The notes under the pieces: model-generated
What the model was told of the DNA's origin: nothing
What the model saw: only the letters and a program-made list of their open reading frames with translations
The model's database searches: none
Translations under genes and position numbers: made by a program
Part shown: piece by piece, positions 16,799-25,860 of the stretch
Position numbering within the stretch: position 1 is the stretch's first letter
Layout of the letters: every line of letters begins with the position of its first letter
Source of the DNA: Acholeplasma equirhinis
Lineage (GTDB): Bacteria > Bacillota_I > Bacilli_A > Acholeplasmatales > Acholeplasmataceae
Reading direction: 5' to 3'
NCBI RefSeq assembly: GCF_017052655.1
Contig: NZ_JAFIDC010000001.1
Location: 1,116,001-1,180,000, forward strand
DNA length: 64,000 nucleotides

Positions 16799-17644
16799 CT
16801 CAGGTTTAACGATTTTATATGCTTTATAAACTTCTGATTTATGAACACCTAACATCTTAGCAACTTTCTTTAAAGCTTCTTTCTCAGATAAGCCTTCTTC
16901 AATAAAGAGGTTTACTTGTGTGACGATGTCTAAAATCATTTCTTCTTTCTTGAATTCACCTTCAAGTAGAATCACATATTCACCACGTGTATCAAATTCA
17001 GCATCTTTCATCGTTTTTAATGAACCACGATAGAAAGTTTCAAACTTTTTAGTGAGTTCTCTTGCTAGAACTAAACGTCTATCACCTAAAACGTCATACA
17101 TTTCTTCTAAAGTTTTAGAAATACGTAATGGAGATTCAAAGAAAACTAAGGTTTCTTCTCTACCTTTATAACGTTCTAAAATAAATCTTGCTTCACTTTG
17201 TTTTCTTGGTAAAAATCCAACAAATGTAAATGGTTGAGGAAGTAGGCCTGATGCAACTAAACTTGTGAGTATTGAACTTGCTCCAGGAATTGCAATAACT
17301 GGAATTTCATGTTCAATAGCTTCCTTAACTAAAATAAATCCAGGATCATTTACAAGTGGAGTCCCAGCATCTGAAACTAGTGCTACCCTTTTACCTTCTT
17401 TTAAAAACTCAATAATTTCTTCAAGTTTTTCTTTTTCATTAAACTTTTGATAACTTTCAAGTGGTGTTGAAATATCATAATGTCTTAAAAGTTTAATGGT
17501 TACTCTTGTATCCTCACATAAAATTAAATCAACTGATTTTAAAGTTGCAAGTGCACGAAATGTGATATCACTTAAATTTCCAATTGGCGTTGAGACAATA
17601 TAAAGTTGAATGTTCTCATCCTTAAAACTTTCTTGAACTTTCAT
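16796..17644 (-). CDS. rsmI: 16S rRNA (cytidine1402-2'-O)-methyltransferase RsmI
   Basis: Methylates the ribose of C1402 in the decoding centre. 282 residues; YIVSTPIGNLSDITFRAL and LCEDTRVTIKLL at the N terminus, LVSDAGTPLVNDPG and VIAIPGASSILTSLVASGL in the SAM site. The last 50 residues form a helix-turn-helix-like tail (LSEKEALKKVAKMLG). It overlaps the trmN6-like gene by 4 bases, preserving the Bacillus yabB-yabC order. Confidence 0.95.
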   Translation of the reverse strand: MKVQESFKDENIQLYIVSTPIGNLSDITFRALATLKSVDLILCEDTRVTIKLLRHYDISTPLESYQKFNEKEKLEEIIEFLKEGKRVALVSDAGTPLVNDPGFILVKEAIEHEIPVIAIPGASSILTSLVASGLLPQPFTFVGFLPRKQSEARFILERYKGREETLVFFESPLRISKTLEEMYDVLGDRRLVLARELTKKFETFYRGSLKTMKDAEFDTRGEYVILLEGEFKKEEMILDIVTQVNLFIEEGLSEKEALKKVAKMLGVHKSEVYKAYKIVKPE

Positions 17645-18357
17645 AATTTATAACTTCTCCCTTCGTAAATGGATTTCATTTCATCACTATAAGCATCACC
17701 TTTATATTGAAAGAGTGGTGGCATCACAGTTAAACTGCCATTACCTTTGTAGCGTGCTTCAATTAAAACTTGATTAGGTTCACTTGATTCAGTAGGATGC
17801 ACAAAGCGTATTCTTTTAACTTTAAACTCATTTTCATTTAAAGTTAGCATAATATCTTCTAATCGGTCTGCTTTGTGAACCATGAAGAATAAACCACCAT
17901 GTTTGATATGTTTTCTAACAGATGAAACTAAATCTTTTAAATTCAGTGTCAACTCATGCTTAGCAATTTCCATATCCATATCAACACTTCTTTTTGTTTC
18001 ACCAGTAACTTTGAAAAAAGGTGGATTAGAAACAATGATATCAAAAACTGTTTTAGGGTTAAATGTTTTAATATCTGTGTGATAAACTGAGAGTCTTTCT
18101 TCTAAGTTGTTTAATGCGATATTTTTTAAGGCAACTTCATATCTATGTGCTTGAATTTCAGCACCATAAATCTTAGCATCTGTCTTTTGAGATAAATACA
18201 TCATAATCGCCCCATTACCACATCCAACATCTAAAATAGACTTTGTACCTTTGGGGATTCTAACAAAATCAGATAAAACAATGGTATCTAAATTAAATGC
18301 TTTACCAACTTCACTTGTAATCGTTAAGTTAGTGCCTAGTAAATCACGCGTTGTCAT
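17641..18357 (-). CDS. tRNA1(Val) (adenine37-N6)-methyltransferase family protein (TrmN6/YabB-like)
   Basis: SAM-dependent adenine methyltransferase, probably acting on tRNA A37. 238 residues; SAM motif LDVGCGNGAIMMYLS (43-57), acidic GAEIQAH (about 70), and the N6-adenine signature IVSNPPFF. Family specificity rests on gene order (holB upstream, rsmI downstream, as in Bacillus yabB) rather than on a unique motif. Overlaps the end of holB by 14 bases. Confidence 0.85.
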   Translation of the reverse strand: MTTRDLLGTNLTITSEVGKAFNLDTIVLSDFVRIPKGTKSILDVGCGNGAIMMYLSQKTDAKIYGAEIQAHRYEVALKNIALNNLEERLSVYHTDIKTFNPKTVFDIIVSNPPFFKVTGETKRSVDMDMEIAKHELTLNLKDLVSSVRKHIKHGGLFFMVHKADRLEDIMLTLNENEFKVKRIRFVHPTESSEPNQVLIEARYKGNGSLTVMPPLFQYKGDAYSDEMKSIYEGRSYKL

Positions 18358-19300
18358 CTTTTAAAATACCTTCAATTTCTATACCGGTTGCTTGAAGTGT
18401 CATTGATACATTCACAGGTAATCTGAAACTCTTGATTGTGTCATACAAAAGTCGAATCATCTTTTCTGCTTTCTTATTTGAAAACTTAGGTACTAAAGAA
18501 AGAATTGATTCTTTATGAATTTCAAAGTCTATTTTTTGATTCATATGTGTATGAATGATATCTAACATGACTTTAGATAAGAGTTCAAAAATATAAATTA
18601 ACCATTCTTTAGAATCAAAGAAACTTCTTTCTAAATCATACATGAGTAAAGAAAGCGGTACTTTAGGACTTAAGAAATGAGAAAGTAAATCTTCAAATGA
18701 TTGGCATGCTTTTTGGAAGTGTGCATCTTCTAAAAGTAGCATCGCTTCTTCATAGTCTTTCGTTAAGACTGTTAAATAGTACGCTTCTTTGAGTGGTACT
18801 TGTTGATCCGTTAATGATTTAATAAAATCTTCATCTGTTTCTTCTTCAAGTAAAATCACTTGAGAACGTGATTTGATGGTTGGTAAAACTAATGATTGGT
18901 CTTCTGTTAAAAGAAAACCAACTGTTTGATCATCTTTAGGTTCTTCTAAAAATTTTAAAAGTGAGTTTGCAGCTGCATGCGACATCGTATCAGCACTTTC
19001 AACAATGTACACTCTAGGTCCTTTAACTAAAGATGTTTTTGAAAACTCTTCTTGTAGGTTTAATACTTGTTCTTTTTTTATTGATTGTCCGTCTTTAGCT
19101 AAATATACAAAGTTAGGATAATTATCCGTTTCAAGCTGATGTTTTAAACTTGGATTATCGTTAGCTGCAGCAAAAATAAGAAATGCAAGTTCTCTTACAA
19201 TTCTTTTTTGTCTTAAGCTTGAACCACCACTTAAAATATAAAGGTGACTTAAGCGGTTCTTTTCAATTGTATATTTAAAATGCTCAATGACGTTTTTCAT
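18344..19300 (-). CDS. holB: DNA polymerase III delta' subunit
   Basis: Clamp-loader subunit, 318 residues. The N-terminal AAA+ fold lacks a functional P loop (LSGGSSLRQKRIV), as expected for delta'. SLLKFLEEP and PTIKSRSQ are the conserved clamp-loader stretches, the latter a variant of the usual SRC. No zinc-finger cysteines are present. Overlaps tmk by 4 bases; tmk-holB is a conserved pair. Confidence 0.92.
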   Translation of the reverse strand: MKNVIEHFKYTIEKNRLSHLYILSGGSSLRQKRIVRELAFLIFAAANDNPSLKHQLETDNYPNFVYLAKDGQSIKKEQVLNLQEEFSKTSLVKGPRVYIVESADTMSHAAANSLLKFLEEPKDDQTVGFLLTEDQSLVLPTIKSRSQVILLEEETDEDFIKSLTDQQVPLKEAYYLTVLTKDYEEAMLLLEDAHFQKACQSFEDLLSHFLSPKVPLSLLMYDLERSFFDSKEWLIYIFELLSKVMLDIIHTHMNQKIDFEIHKESILSLVPKFSNKKAEKMIRLLYDTIKSFRLPVNVSMTLQATGIEIEGILKDDNA

Positions 19301-19899
19301 AATCTCTCTAAAATTACATTTAAAATTTCGTTATAAATAGATTCAACGTCTTGATTACCGTTGATCACTTTATAACGTTTTTCTGTTTTTGCTAGTTCTA
19401 AATAACCACTTCTCACCTTATCATGGAAAATTGTTTGTTCAGAATCTAGTCTATCTTTCTTATGACTTCTACTTTTAGATACTCTTGCAAGTCCAACTTC
19501 ATGGTCTAAATCAATATAGAATGTTAAATCAGGCATATAACATAATGCATAATCGTTAACCTTCTTAACAAAATCCATACCTAAATCTCTACCATATGCT
19601 TGGTATGCAAAGGATGAATCAATATAACGGTCACATAAAATAACCTTGTCTAAATTAGGGATGATCACTTCATCTAAATGTTGCGCACGACTAGCTGCAA
19701 ATAATAATGCTTCGGTATGTGGTTTTAAATCTGTGTTCTTATTGTTTAATAACACTTCACGAATTTGTTCTGCAATTGAAGAACCTCCTGGTTCCCTTGT
19801 TGTAACAACCGAAATACCTTTTTGTTCTAAAGTTTCTTTTAATTTGGCAATAATGGTAGTCTTTCCACTACCTTCTCCACCTTCAAATGTAATAAACAT
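19297..19899 (-). CDS. tmk: Thymidylate kinase
   Basis: Phosphorylates dTMP to dTDP. 200 residues; P loop FEGGEGSGKTT (4-14), DR(Y) motif LCDRYIDSSFAYQ, and a LID KSRSHKKDRLD. GGAGG is 7 bases before the ATG. It is followed by holB; the RicT and YabA genes that stand in this Bacillus cluster are absent. Confidence 0.96.
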   Translation of the reverse strand: MFITFEGGEGSGKTTIIAKLKETLEQKGISVVTTREPGGSSIAEQIREVLLNNKNTDLKPHTEALLFAASRAQHLDEVIIPNLDKVILCDRYIDSSFAYQAYGRDLGMDFVKKVNDYALCYMPDLTFYIDLDHEVGLARVSKSRSHKKDRLDSEQTIFHDKVRSGYLELAKTEKRYKVINGNQDVESIYNEILNVILERL

Positions 19900-19924
19900 G
19901 ATGTTTCCTCCCTAATGTAACTAC

Positions 19925-20650
19925 TTATTTGTAGTAAATTCTTGTTAAATATAGACCACAGGCAGGTGCAGTCTTTGCAGTTAATAATCTGTTTTTTGTT
20001 TCAAGCATTTCTTTCAAATGCCCTTTTGGTTTTTTATTTGTTGCAATTGCAATCACATTACCCATAATACTTCGAACCATGTAACGTAAGAAATGATTGC
20101 CATGAATTTTAAAAATATAATGTGTTTTGGTTTCTTTGTATGTAAAACTATAAATTGTCTTTACAGGTGGTTTGTTTTCTTTATTTGGAGAAAACGCTGA
20201 AAAGTCATGTGTGCCAACAATATCTTCTAATTCATCTTTGACTAAATTGATATCAAAGTTTCTAACATATACTTCATGGTTTGATTCAAATGCTGAAACT
20301 TCCTTTTTACTGATTTTATATGTATAAATCTTTGATTTAGCATCAAATCTAGCATGGAAGGTATCTTTGACCTTAGCTACTTTTAGAACTCTAATATCGC
20401 CTGGTAGGCGAATATTTAAACCGTAAATCCATTTCTCATTTGGGATATCCATCGGTGCATCAAAGTGAGTCACTTGATAAAGCGCATGTACACCTTTATC
20501 TGTTCTACTTGCTGCAAAGGTTGGAATCTCAAGTTGTGTCATCAGTCTTAATGCTTTTTCAAAAGTACCTTGAATTGTAGTTTCTTTTTCTTGCGTCTGA
20601 TAGCCACTATATTGTGTCCCTTCATAAGCAATGATTGCTTTATACCGCAT
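19925..20650 (-). CDS. truA: tRNA pseudouridine(38-40) synthase TruA
   Basis: Converts U38-40 in tRNA anticodon arms to pseudouridine. 241 residues; the catalytic aspartate is in ASRTDKGVHAL (48-58), with RFDAKSKIYTYKI and NHFLRYMVRSIMGN further on. Overlaps ecfT by 11 bases, the ecfA1-ecfA2-ecfT-truA order of Firmicutes. Confidence 0.96.
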   Translation of the reverse strand: MRYKAIIAYEGTQYSGYQTQEKETTIQGTFEKALRLMTQLEIPTFAASRTDKGVHALYQVTHFDAPMDIPNEKWIYGLNIRLPGDIRVLKVAKVKDTFHARFDAKSKIYTYKISKKEVSAFESNHEVYVRNFDINLVKDELEDIVGTHDFSAFSPNKENKPPVKTIYSFTYKETKTHYIFKIHGNHFLRYMVRSIMGNVIAIATNKKPKGHLKEMLETKNRLLTAKTAPACGLYLTRIYYK

Positions 20651-21638
20651 AACGAATCACCACAACAGAAATTAATAGAATTGACATTAAGACCATGGTT
20701 ACAATGTCTTTTGTATCAATCTTGTATGTATCTATTTTAGTTCTTGGTGCACCAATAATATAACCACGTGCTTCCATTGCATTAGATAAGTCTTCTGCTC
20801 TGTTAAATGAAATGACAAAGACTGGAATTAATAATGCAATGATTTGTCCAATCTTATCTTTAAATGAACTTTCTGCAAAATCAGCTCCACGTGAAGTTTG
20901 AGCTTTTAAAATCTTTTCAGTTTCTTCTAAAAGTGTTGGAATACTTCTTAAAGTCAATGAAATCATCATTGAAAAGATATATGTTGGAATCTTAATCAAT
21001 CTTAATGGTTTCATTAATGATTCAAGACCATCATTGAGTTCAATTGTTGAAGTTGTAAATGTAAGCAGTGATGCAATGATCATAACTGAAACAATTCTTA
21101 AGAAAATAAATCCAGCTCTTAAGAGTCCTGATGGATAGACCATAAAGTCGTAATCAAAGTTTAATCCTACATTTGGTATATAAGCAATAACTGCCCATTG
21201 GATCACAAAAGCTAAAATAACATAAATGAAAAACCAAGTTGTTTTAAATTTAATTTTGTGTTTAATGAAATGATAGAAAATCGTTAATACCACTAGGAGT
21301 GGAATACTAATGATTGATAATGTCATTGGTAAGTTCACAAATGGTGTCTCATCAGCAGGTTGAATTGTAAAGAGCTGAATCATAAATGTAAAGGTTAAAA
21401 GGAATACGATTGCTTTTAAACCTTGCATCACTTTACCTAATGGAATACCAGATAAATAAGTTAATCCAATTGAGAATAAGAATAACCCTATCATAAATCC
21501 AATGTAAACAGGATTTAGTTCTACTGGTATCACGAATATAGAAATGATTAAAAGTAACATTGAAAGGATCTTAATTCTTGGGTCTAATCTATGTAAGAAT
21601 GAATCCCCTGCAATATATTGTCCAATTTTTATATTCAT
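20640..21638 (-). CDS. ecfT: ECF transporter transmembrane subunit EcfT
   Basis: Membrane scaffold of the shared energy-coupling module for vitamin and metal uptake; it binds S-components and the two ATPases. 332 residues with six or more hydrophobic segments. The two coupling motifs are present as SRGADF (about 268) and EARGYI (about 300). 332 residues is longer than the usual 265, due to extra hydrophobic sequence between about 95 and 165. Overlaps ecfA2 by 4 bases. Confidence 0.93.
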   Translation of the reverse strand: MNIKIGQYIAGDSFLHRLDPRIKILSMLLLIISIFVIPVELNPVYIGFMIGLFLFSIGLTYLSGIPLGKVMQGLKAIVFLLTFTFMIQLFTIQPADETPFVNLPMTLSIISIPLLVVLTIFYHFIKHKIKFKTTWFFIYVILAFVIQWAVIAYIPNVGLNFDYDFMVYPSGLLRAGFIFLRIVSVMIIASLLTFTTSTIELNDGLESLMKPLRLIKIPTYIFSMMISLTLRSIPTLLEETEKILKAQTSRGADFAESSFKDKIGQIIALLIPVFVISFNRAEDLSNAMEARGYIIGAPRTKIDTYKIDTKDIVTMVLMSILLISVVVIRYAV

Positions 21639-22477
21639 TTTGCAGCCTCCTTAAGATGATTAAGAAGGTCTTTTTTATCTAAGACAAGTTTTTCTTTAAT
21701 ACCAAGTTCTTTAGATAAGTGCTTCATTACTTTCATAGATGTTGGATAATCTAGGTGGAACTTTTCAACATCTTGTGAGAAAAGTTCTTCCTTTTTACCA
21801 TCAAAAACGATTTCGCCTTTATCTAAAACAATGACACGTTTTGCATATTTAGCAACGATATCCATATCATGCGTAATTAGAACAATGGATTTATTTTCTT
21901 TATCATGAATTTCTTTAAATAAATCCATAATATCGTCTTTACCTTGTGGATCTAGCCCACGGGTTGGTTCATCTAATACCAAAATATTCGGTTTCATTGC
22001 AAGAATACCTGCAATAGCAACTCTTCTCATTTGTCCACCTGAGATTCTAAATGGTGACTCCTGATAAAGTGATTCATCAATACCCACGGTCTTTAAAGCT
22101 TCCACTGCATATTGATTTGCATAAGGTTTAGTATCTTTAAAGTTAGAAGGACCGAATTCAACATCTTTTAAAATAGATATCTCAAATAATTGGTATTCTG
22201 GGAATTGGAAAACAAGTCCAACCTTTTGACGTAAATGGTTAACTTTAGTTTTCTTCTTTGTTGGTAAGATTGTACCTAGAATGTTGACTTCACCTTCAGT
22301 TGGTTTAAGAAGTGCATTCATATGTTGAACTAATGTTGATTTACCAGAACCTGTTTGTCCTGTAATCGCAACAAATTCACCTTCTTTTGCAATTGTAAGG
22401 TCAATCTTATTCAATGCTTTATAAACTTTTTTGAAGCCTCTGTAGCCGTAGCCTACTTGTTTAAATTGAATGCCCAT
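21635..22477 (-). CDS. ecfA2: ECF transporter ATPase EcfA2
   Basis: ATPase of the ECF uptake module, 280 residues. Walker [14 protein letters not shown]-loop VFQFPEYQLFE, signature ISGGQMRRVAIAGIL, Walker B ILVLDEPTRGLDP and H loop ITHDMD. The QFPE form of the Q-loop is typical of EcfA2. The reading frame overlaps ecfA1 by 25 bases, suggesting translational coupling. Confidence 0.95.
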   Translation of the reverse strand: MGIQFKQVGYGYRGFKKVYKALNKIDLTIAKEGEFVAITGQTGSGKSTLVQHMNALLKPTEGEVNILGTILPTKKKTKVNHLRQKVGLVFQFPEYQLFEISILKDVEFGPSNFKDTKPYANQYAVEALKTVGIDESLYQESPFRISGGQMRRVAIAGILAMKPNILVLDEPTRGLDPQGKDDIMDLFKEIHDKENKSIVLITHDMDIVAKYAKRVIVLDKGEIVFDGKKEELFSQDVEKFHLDYPTSMKVMKHLSKELGIKEKLVLDKKDLLNHLKEAAK

Positions 22478-23262
22478 AATGCCTCTAATAATGCTTTATT
22501 TTCTTTCAAATTTGGATCCTTTAAGCAATCAAGGTAAATTTGTAAACCTTCAGGAATATTTAATTTAGAACTCTTTAATAGGGCTTCATCTAAAAAGAGT
22601 TCTGAAGGTTTACCGCTGCCGATTAATTTACCTTCTTTAAGAATAAAGGCATAATCACTCTTTAATGCAAAATCTAAATCATGAGTGATCGTAATAATGG
22701 TTTGATTAAATTCAGTATTTAAGTTTTTAATTAGATTGGTAACTTCTCTAACACCTTCCGGGTCTAACATTGAAGTTGCTTCATCAAAGATGATGACATC
22801 TTTATGCATTGCAAGTGCTCCAGCAATAGCAACCCTTTGTTTTTGTCCACCAGATAATTGTTGTGGTTCTTTTAATAAGTAGTCTTTCATACCAACTAAA
22901 GATGCATACTTTTCAACACGTTCCACGATTTCTTTTCTTGGAACTTGCATATTTTCTAAGCCAAACGCGATATCATGTTTTACTGTTACACCAACAAATT
23001 GATTGTCGGGGTTTTGGAATACAATCCCGATTTTCTTTCTAATTTGATGTACATTTTGTTCGCTCATTTCGATGCCATCAACAAAAATATCACCACTTTC
23101 TGCTTTAAGTAATCCAACTAAAAGCTTAGCAAGCGTTGATTTTCCTGATCCATTATGACCTAAAATAGATACCCAAGATCCTTTTTTAATCTCAAGTGAT
23201 AGGTCTTCAATGACATCTTTTTTATCATCATATGTAAATTTTAAGTGGTCGATTTTTATCAA
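22453..23262 (-). CDS. ecfA1: ECF transporter ATPase EcfA1
   Basis: Partner ATPase of EcfA2, 269 residues. Walker A GHNGSGKSTLAK, Q-loop VFQNPDNQFVG, signature LSGGQKQRVAIAGAL and Walker B VIIFDEATSMLDP. The start is TTG at 23262, supported by AGGGTGA a few bases upstream. First gene of the run ecfA1-A2-T-truA-tmk-holB-trmN6-rsmI and divergent from the thioredoxin gene. Confidence 0.95.
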   Translation of the reverse strand: MIKIDHLKFTYDDKKDVIEDLSLEIKKGSWVSILGHNGSGKSTLAKLLVGLLKAESGDIFVDGIEMSEQNVHQIRKKIGIVFQNPDNQFVGVTVKHDIAFGLENMQVPRKEIVERVEKYASLVGMKDYLLKEPQQLSGGQKQRVAIAGALAMHKDVIIFDEATSMLDPEGVREVTNLIKNLNTEFNQTIITITHDLDFALKSDYAFILKEGKLIGSGKPSELFLDEALLKSSKLNIPEGLQIYLDCLKDPNLKENKALLEALWAFNLNK

Positions 23263-23358
23263 TTTAATTCACCCTGTCTTATCTTTTCTATTATATCATT
23301 GAATAATGATATTTTCGATAAAGTTAAGATATAATAAAAGAGATGAAAGGAAATAGAT

Positions 23359-23670
23359 ATGCTGTTTGAATTAGACAAAGAAAGTTTCCAAAATTTAGTC
23401 TTAAATACTGACCAATATGTACTCGTTGATTTTTTTGCACAATGGTGTCGTGGTTGTGAGGCTTACGAAGAAATCTTAGAAGAGATTTCTGAAGATTATT
23501 ACGGAAAACTAAAGGTATATAAACTCAATATTGAAAATGAATCTGAAATTGCAGATTCTTATGATGTGATGAGTCTTCCAACACTCCTTCTATTTAAAGA
23601 TGGTAAGTTATTAAGAGAACTTACAGGTTTACAAAGTAAAAAAACAGTCGAATCTTGGTTAAAGTTATGA
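23359..23670 (+). CDS. trxA: Thioredoxin family protein with WCRGC active site
   Basis: 103-residue thioredoxin-fold disulfide reductant. The active site reads WCRGC (29-33) instead of WCGPC; the cis-proline loop SLPTLLLFKDG is present. A charged residue after the first cysteine would change its redox potential. It overlaps the following reductase-like gene by 4 bases (ATGA), so the two probably form a dedicated redox pair. TATAAT at 23330-23335 is a likely -10. Confidence 0.85.
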   Translation: MLFELDKESFQNLVLNTDQYVLVDFFAQWCRGCEAYEEILEEISEDYYGKLKVYKLNIENESEIADSYDVMSLPTLLLFKDGKLLRELTGLQSKKTVESWLKL

Positions 23671-24518
23671 AAGATGTCATCATTGTAGGGGTAGGTCCAG
23701 CTGGTATTTCTGCTGCAATCTATTTGAATCAACTCAACAAAGATGTCTTAGTCTTTGGTAAAGACTTAGGTCAATTAACAAATCATGATATCGTCTCTAA
23801 CTTTTATGGTTTATTTCCAATCCCTGGACAAGAGATGATCTTACATGGTATTAAACAAGCTCAACACTTAGGCATCCAAGTTCAAATGGAAGCTGTCTTA
23901 AGTATTGATAAAATTGAAGGTGGTTTTGAGGTAAAAACTACGCACTCAATTTATCAATCAAAGACCGTAGTACTTGCAACCGGTAAAAACAGATTACCAT
24001 TAAGAGTACCTGGTTTTAGAGAATTTAAAGGTAAGGGTCTGCATCAATGTGCAACCTGTGATGGATTCTTCTATAAAAAGAAAAAAGTTGCAATTGTTGG
24101 TAGTGGTTCTTATATGGAACAGGAACTTGCAGTCTTGGAAAACTACACAGATGACTTTATGATATTTACAGAAGGTGATTCATACGAATCTGATAAATGT
24201 ATGGTCGTTAAATCGCCTATTAAAGCACTTAAAGGTGATACAAGATTAAGACAAATTGAAACTAAAGATGGTGAACTTTACGATGTGCAAGGTGTCTTTG
24301 TAGCAATCGGATTCCCAACTGCTTCAGAACTTGCATTAAAACTTGGGGTTGTCATGGAACACTCAAATATCTTAGTTGATGAACATATGTCAACCAACAT
24401 CAAAGGTATCTTTGCAGGTGGTGACTGTATTGGTGGTAAACTCCAAATTGCTAAATCCGTTTATGATGGATTAAAAATCTCAGATGGTGTTGCAAAATAC
24501 CTAAGGAGTCTAAAATAA
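23667..24518 (+). CDS. Thioredoxin-reductase-like flavoprotein lacking NADPH signatures
   Basis: FAD-dependent disulfide reductase of 283 residues. FAD-binding VGVGPAGISAAIY (7-19), redox-active CATC (128-131), and the C-terminal FAD site IFAGGDCIG are all present. The pyridine-nucleotide site reads GSGSYM (145-150) in place of GGGNSA, and the HRRxxxR element is replaced by FTEGDSYES. It resembles flavin thioredoxin reductases that do not use NADPH (for example the ferredoxin-linked type). ATG 23667 overlaps the thioredoxin stop; a TTG at 23655 is unlikely. Confidence 0.8.
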   Translation: MKDVIIVGVGPAGISAAIYLNQLNKDVLVFGKDLGQLTNHDIVSNFYGLFPIPGQEMILHGIKQAQHLGIQVQMEAVLSIDKIEGGFEVKTTHSIYQSKTVVLATGKNRLPLRVPGFREFKGKGLHQCATCDGFFYKKKKVAIVGSGSYMEQELAVLENYTDDFMIFTEGDSYESDKCMVVKSPIKALKGDTRLRQIETKDGELYDVQGVFVAIGFPTASELALKLGVVMEHSNILVDEHMSTNIKGIFAGGDCIGGKLQIAKSVYDGLKISDGVAKYLRSLK

Positions 24519-24922
24519 CAATAACAAACCACTCAATTGAAGAATTCTTAAATTTAATTGATGAACCAAGGAAATCAGAAATTTCTGAAATCTTAAAAGT
24601 TATGAAGGAAGTCTCAGGACTTGAGTCTAAACTTTGGGGTTCTATCATTGGATTTGGTAATTTACATTATAAGTACCCAACAGGTACTGAAGGTAATATG
24701 CCACTGCTTGGTATTGCAAACCGTAAATCTTCAATCACACTTTATGTTACTTATGTTGCAGCAGATTATCCAGAACTTGCAAGTTTAGGAAAATTTGAAA
24801 TGGGTAAAAGTTGTATTTATGTTAAAAAACTATCTGATATCAATTTAGCTGTCTTAAAGAAAATCATGTTACGTACAAAAGAACTCACCAAAACAATTGA
24901 TTATCTTAAAATTATTGAGTAA
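24515..24922 (+). CDS. DUF1801 domain protein with apparent ATA start
   Basis: Small cytosolic protein of unknown function, about 135 residues. The motif SIIGFGNLHYKYPTGTEG is diagnostic of DUF1801. The first in-frame ATG (24602) would remove about 30 residues (SIEEFLNLIDEPRK) that align with the family's usual N terminus. AAGGAG at 24503-24508 stands 6 bases before ATA at 24515, so initiation at ATA is the best reading; ATA at 24521 is an alternative. It overlaps the reductase gene by 4 bases. Either a non-standard start or a start-codon mutation. Confidence 0.65.
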   Translation: MTITNHSIEEFLNLIDEPRKSEISEILKVMKEVSGLESKLWGSIIGFGNLHYKYPTGTEGNMPLLGIANRKSSITLYVTYVAADYPELASLGKFEMGKSCIYVKKLSDINLAVLKKIMLRTKELTKTIDYLKIIE

Positions 24923-24927
24923 TAAAT

Positions 24928-24959
24928 AAGGAACTTAATCTCTTTGGATCAAGTTCCTT
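24928..24959. terminator. Bidirectional terminator
   Basis: AAGGAACTT / AAGTTCCTT with a 14-base loop and T runs; it serves the converging DUF1801 and sugar-kinase genes. Confidence 0.8.
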
Positions 24960-24964
24960 TTTAT

Positions 24965-25858
24965 TTAGTCAAAGATATAAGATGAAATTGCACCAAGTTT
25001 AGTCACAGTTTTTGTTGCGATATCGACACTATATTTTAAGATTTCATTAAAGTCATAACTATCTAGATCTTCTTTTCTAATTTTAAGTAAATCTATTTTA
25101 TAAAGAAATGCACCAATGAAAGCATCCCCTGCACCAGTTGTATCAATGACTTCAACTTTTTTAGCATCTATATGTAATTCAGATGCTTTTGTATAAAGCG
25201 TTGCACCGTTTGGTCCTTTGGATACTAATACAATCTTCACACCTTGATTTAAAAGCTCTAAAACGGCTTTCTTTTCTTCTTTTGAAAAGAGAATGGTAAT
25301 TTCCTCATCTGTTAATTTAACGATGTCAGAATGGCTTAAAAACTCATTTATGATTTCTTTATGTTCTTTAAGATCGTAAACTAAATTGAGTCTTAAATTC
25401 ACGTCAAATGAAACAATGCCTTGACTTCTTTTCATTGCTTCAATTAATGTTTTATGAAATAATCGATTCTTTTCATTTGCCAGACTCAGACTACAAAAAT
25501 GTAAGATATCTTCTTTAAACTTAATATCCTTAATAGATTCTAAAGATAGATTTAAATCTGCAGTATCCATTCTATCAAATGTAAAGGTACGCTCACCTTG
25601 ATTTAAATGAACATAAGCTTTCATCGATGGATTAGAAACACGTTTAACGAAGCTTAAATCGATATCTTCTTCCTTTAACAATTTAAAAAGTTCATTACCA
25701 TCAGAATCTAAACTGATAGAACCAATAAAGGAGGATGCTCCTTTAAGTCTTTTAATTAAGACTGCGACATTCGCTGGGGCTCCTCCTGGATTTTTAAGAT
25801 ATTGGTTTGGTTTAGTTTCTATGTAATCAAATAGAATTTCGCCAACGGAATAAATCAT
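24965..25858 (-). CDS. PfkB-family carbohydrate kinase (fructokinase-like)
   Basis: Sugar kinase of 297 residues. NPGGAPANVAVLIKRLKG is the N-terminal PfkB signature and DTTGAGDAFIGAFLY carries the catalytic aspartate. The overall pattern (GEILFDYIET, YVHLNQGERTFTFDRMDTADL) is closest to fructokinases; substrate is inferred. It starts 2 bases after pepF, so the two are co-transcribed. Confidence 0.85.
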   Translation of the reverse strand: MIYSVGEILFDYIETKPNQYLKNPGGAPANVAVLIKRLKGASSFIGSISLDSDGNELFKLLKEEDIDLSFVKRVSNPSMKAYVHLNQGERTFTFDRMDTADLNLSLESIKDIKFKEDILHFCSLSLANEKNRLFHKTLIEAMKRSQGIVSFDVNLRLNLVYDLKEHKEIINEFLSHSDIVKLTDEEITILFSKEEKKAVLELLNQGVKIVLVSKGPNGATLYTKASELHIDAKKVEVIDTTGAGDAFIGAFLYKIDLLKIRKEDLDSYDFNEILKYSVDIATKTVTKLGAISSYIFD

Positions 25859-25860
25859 AA

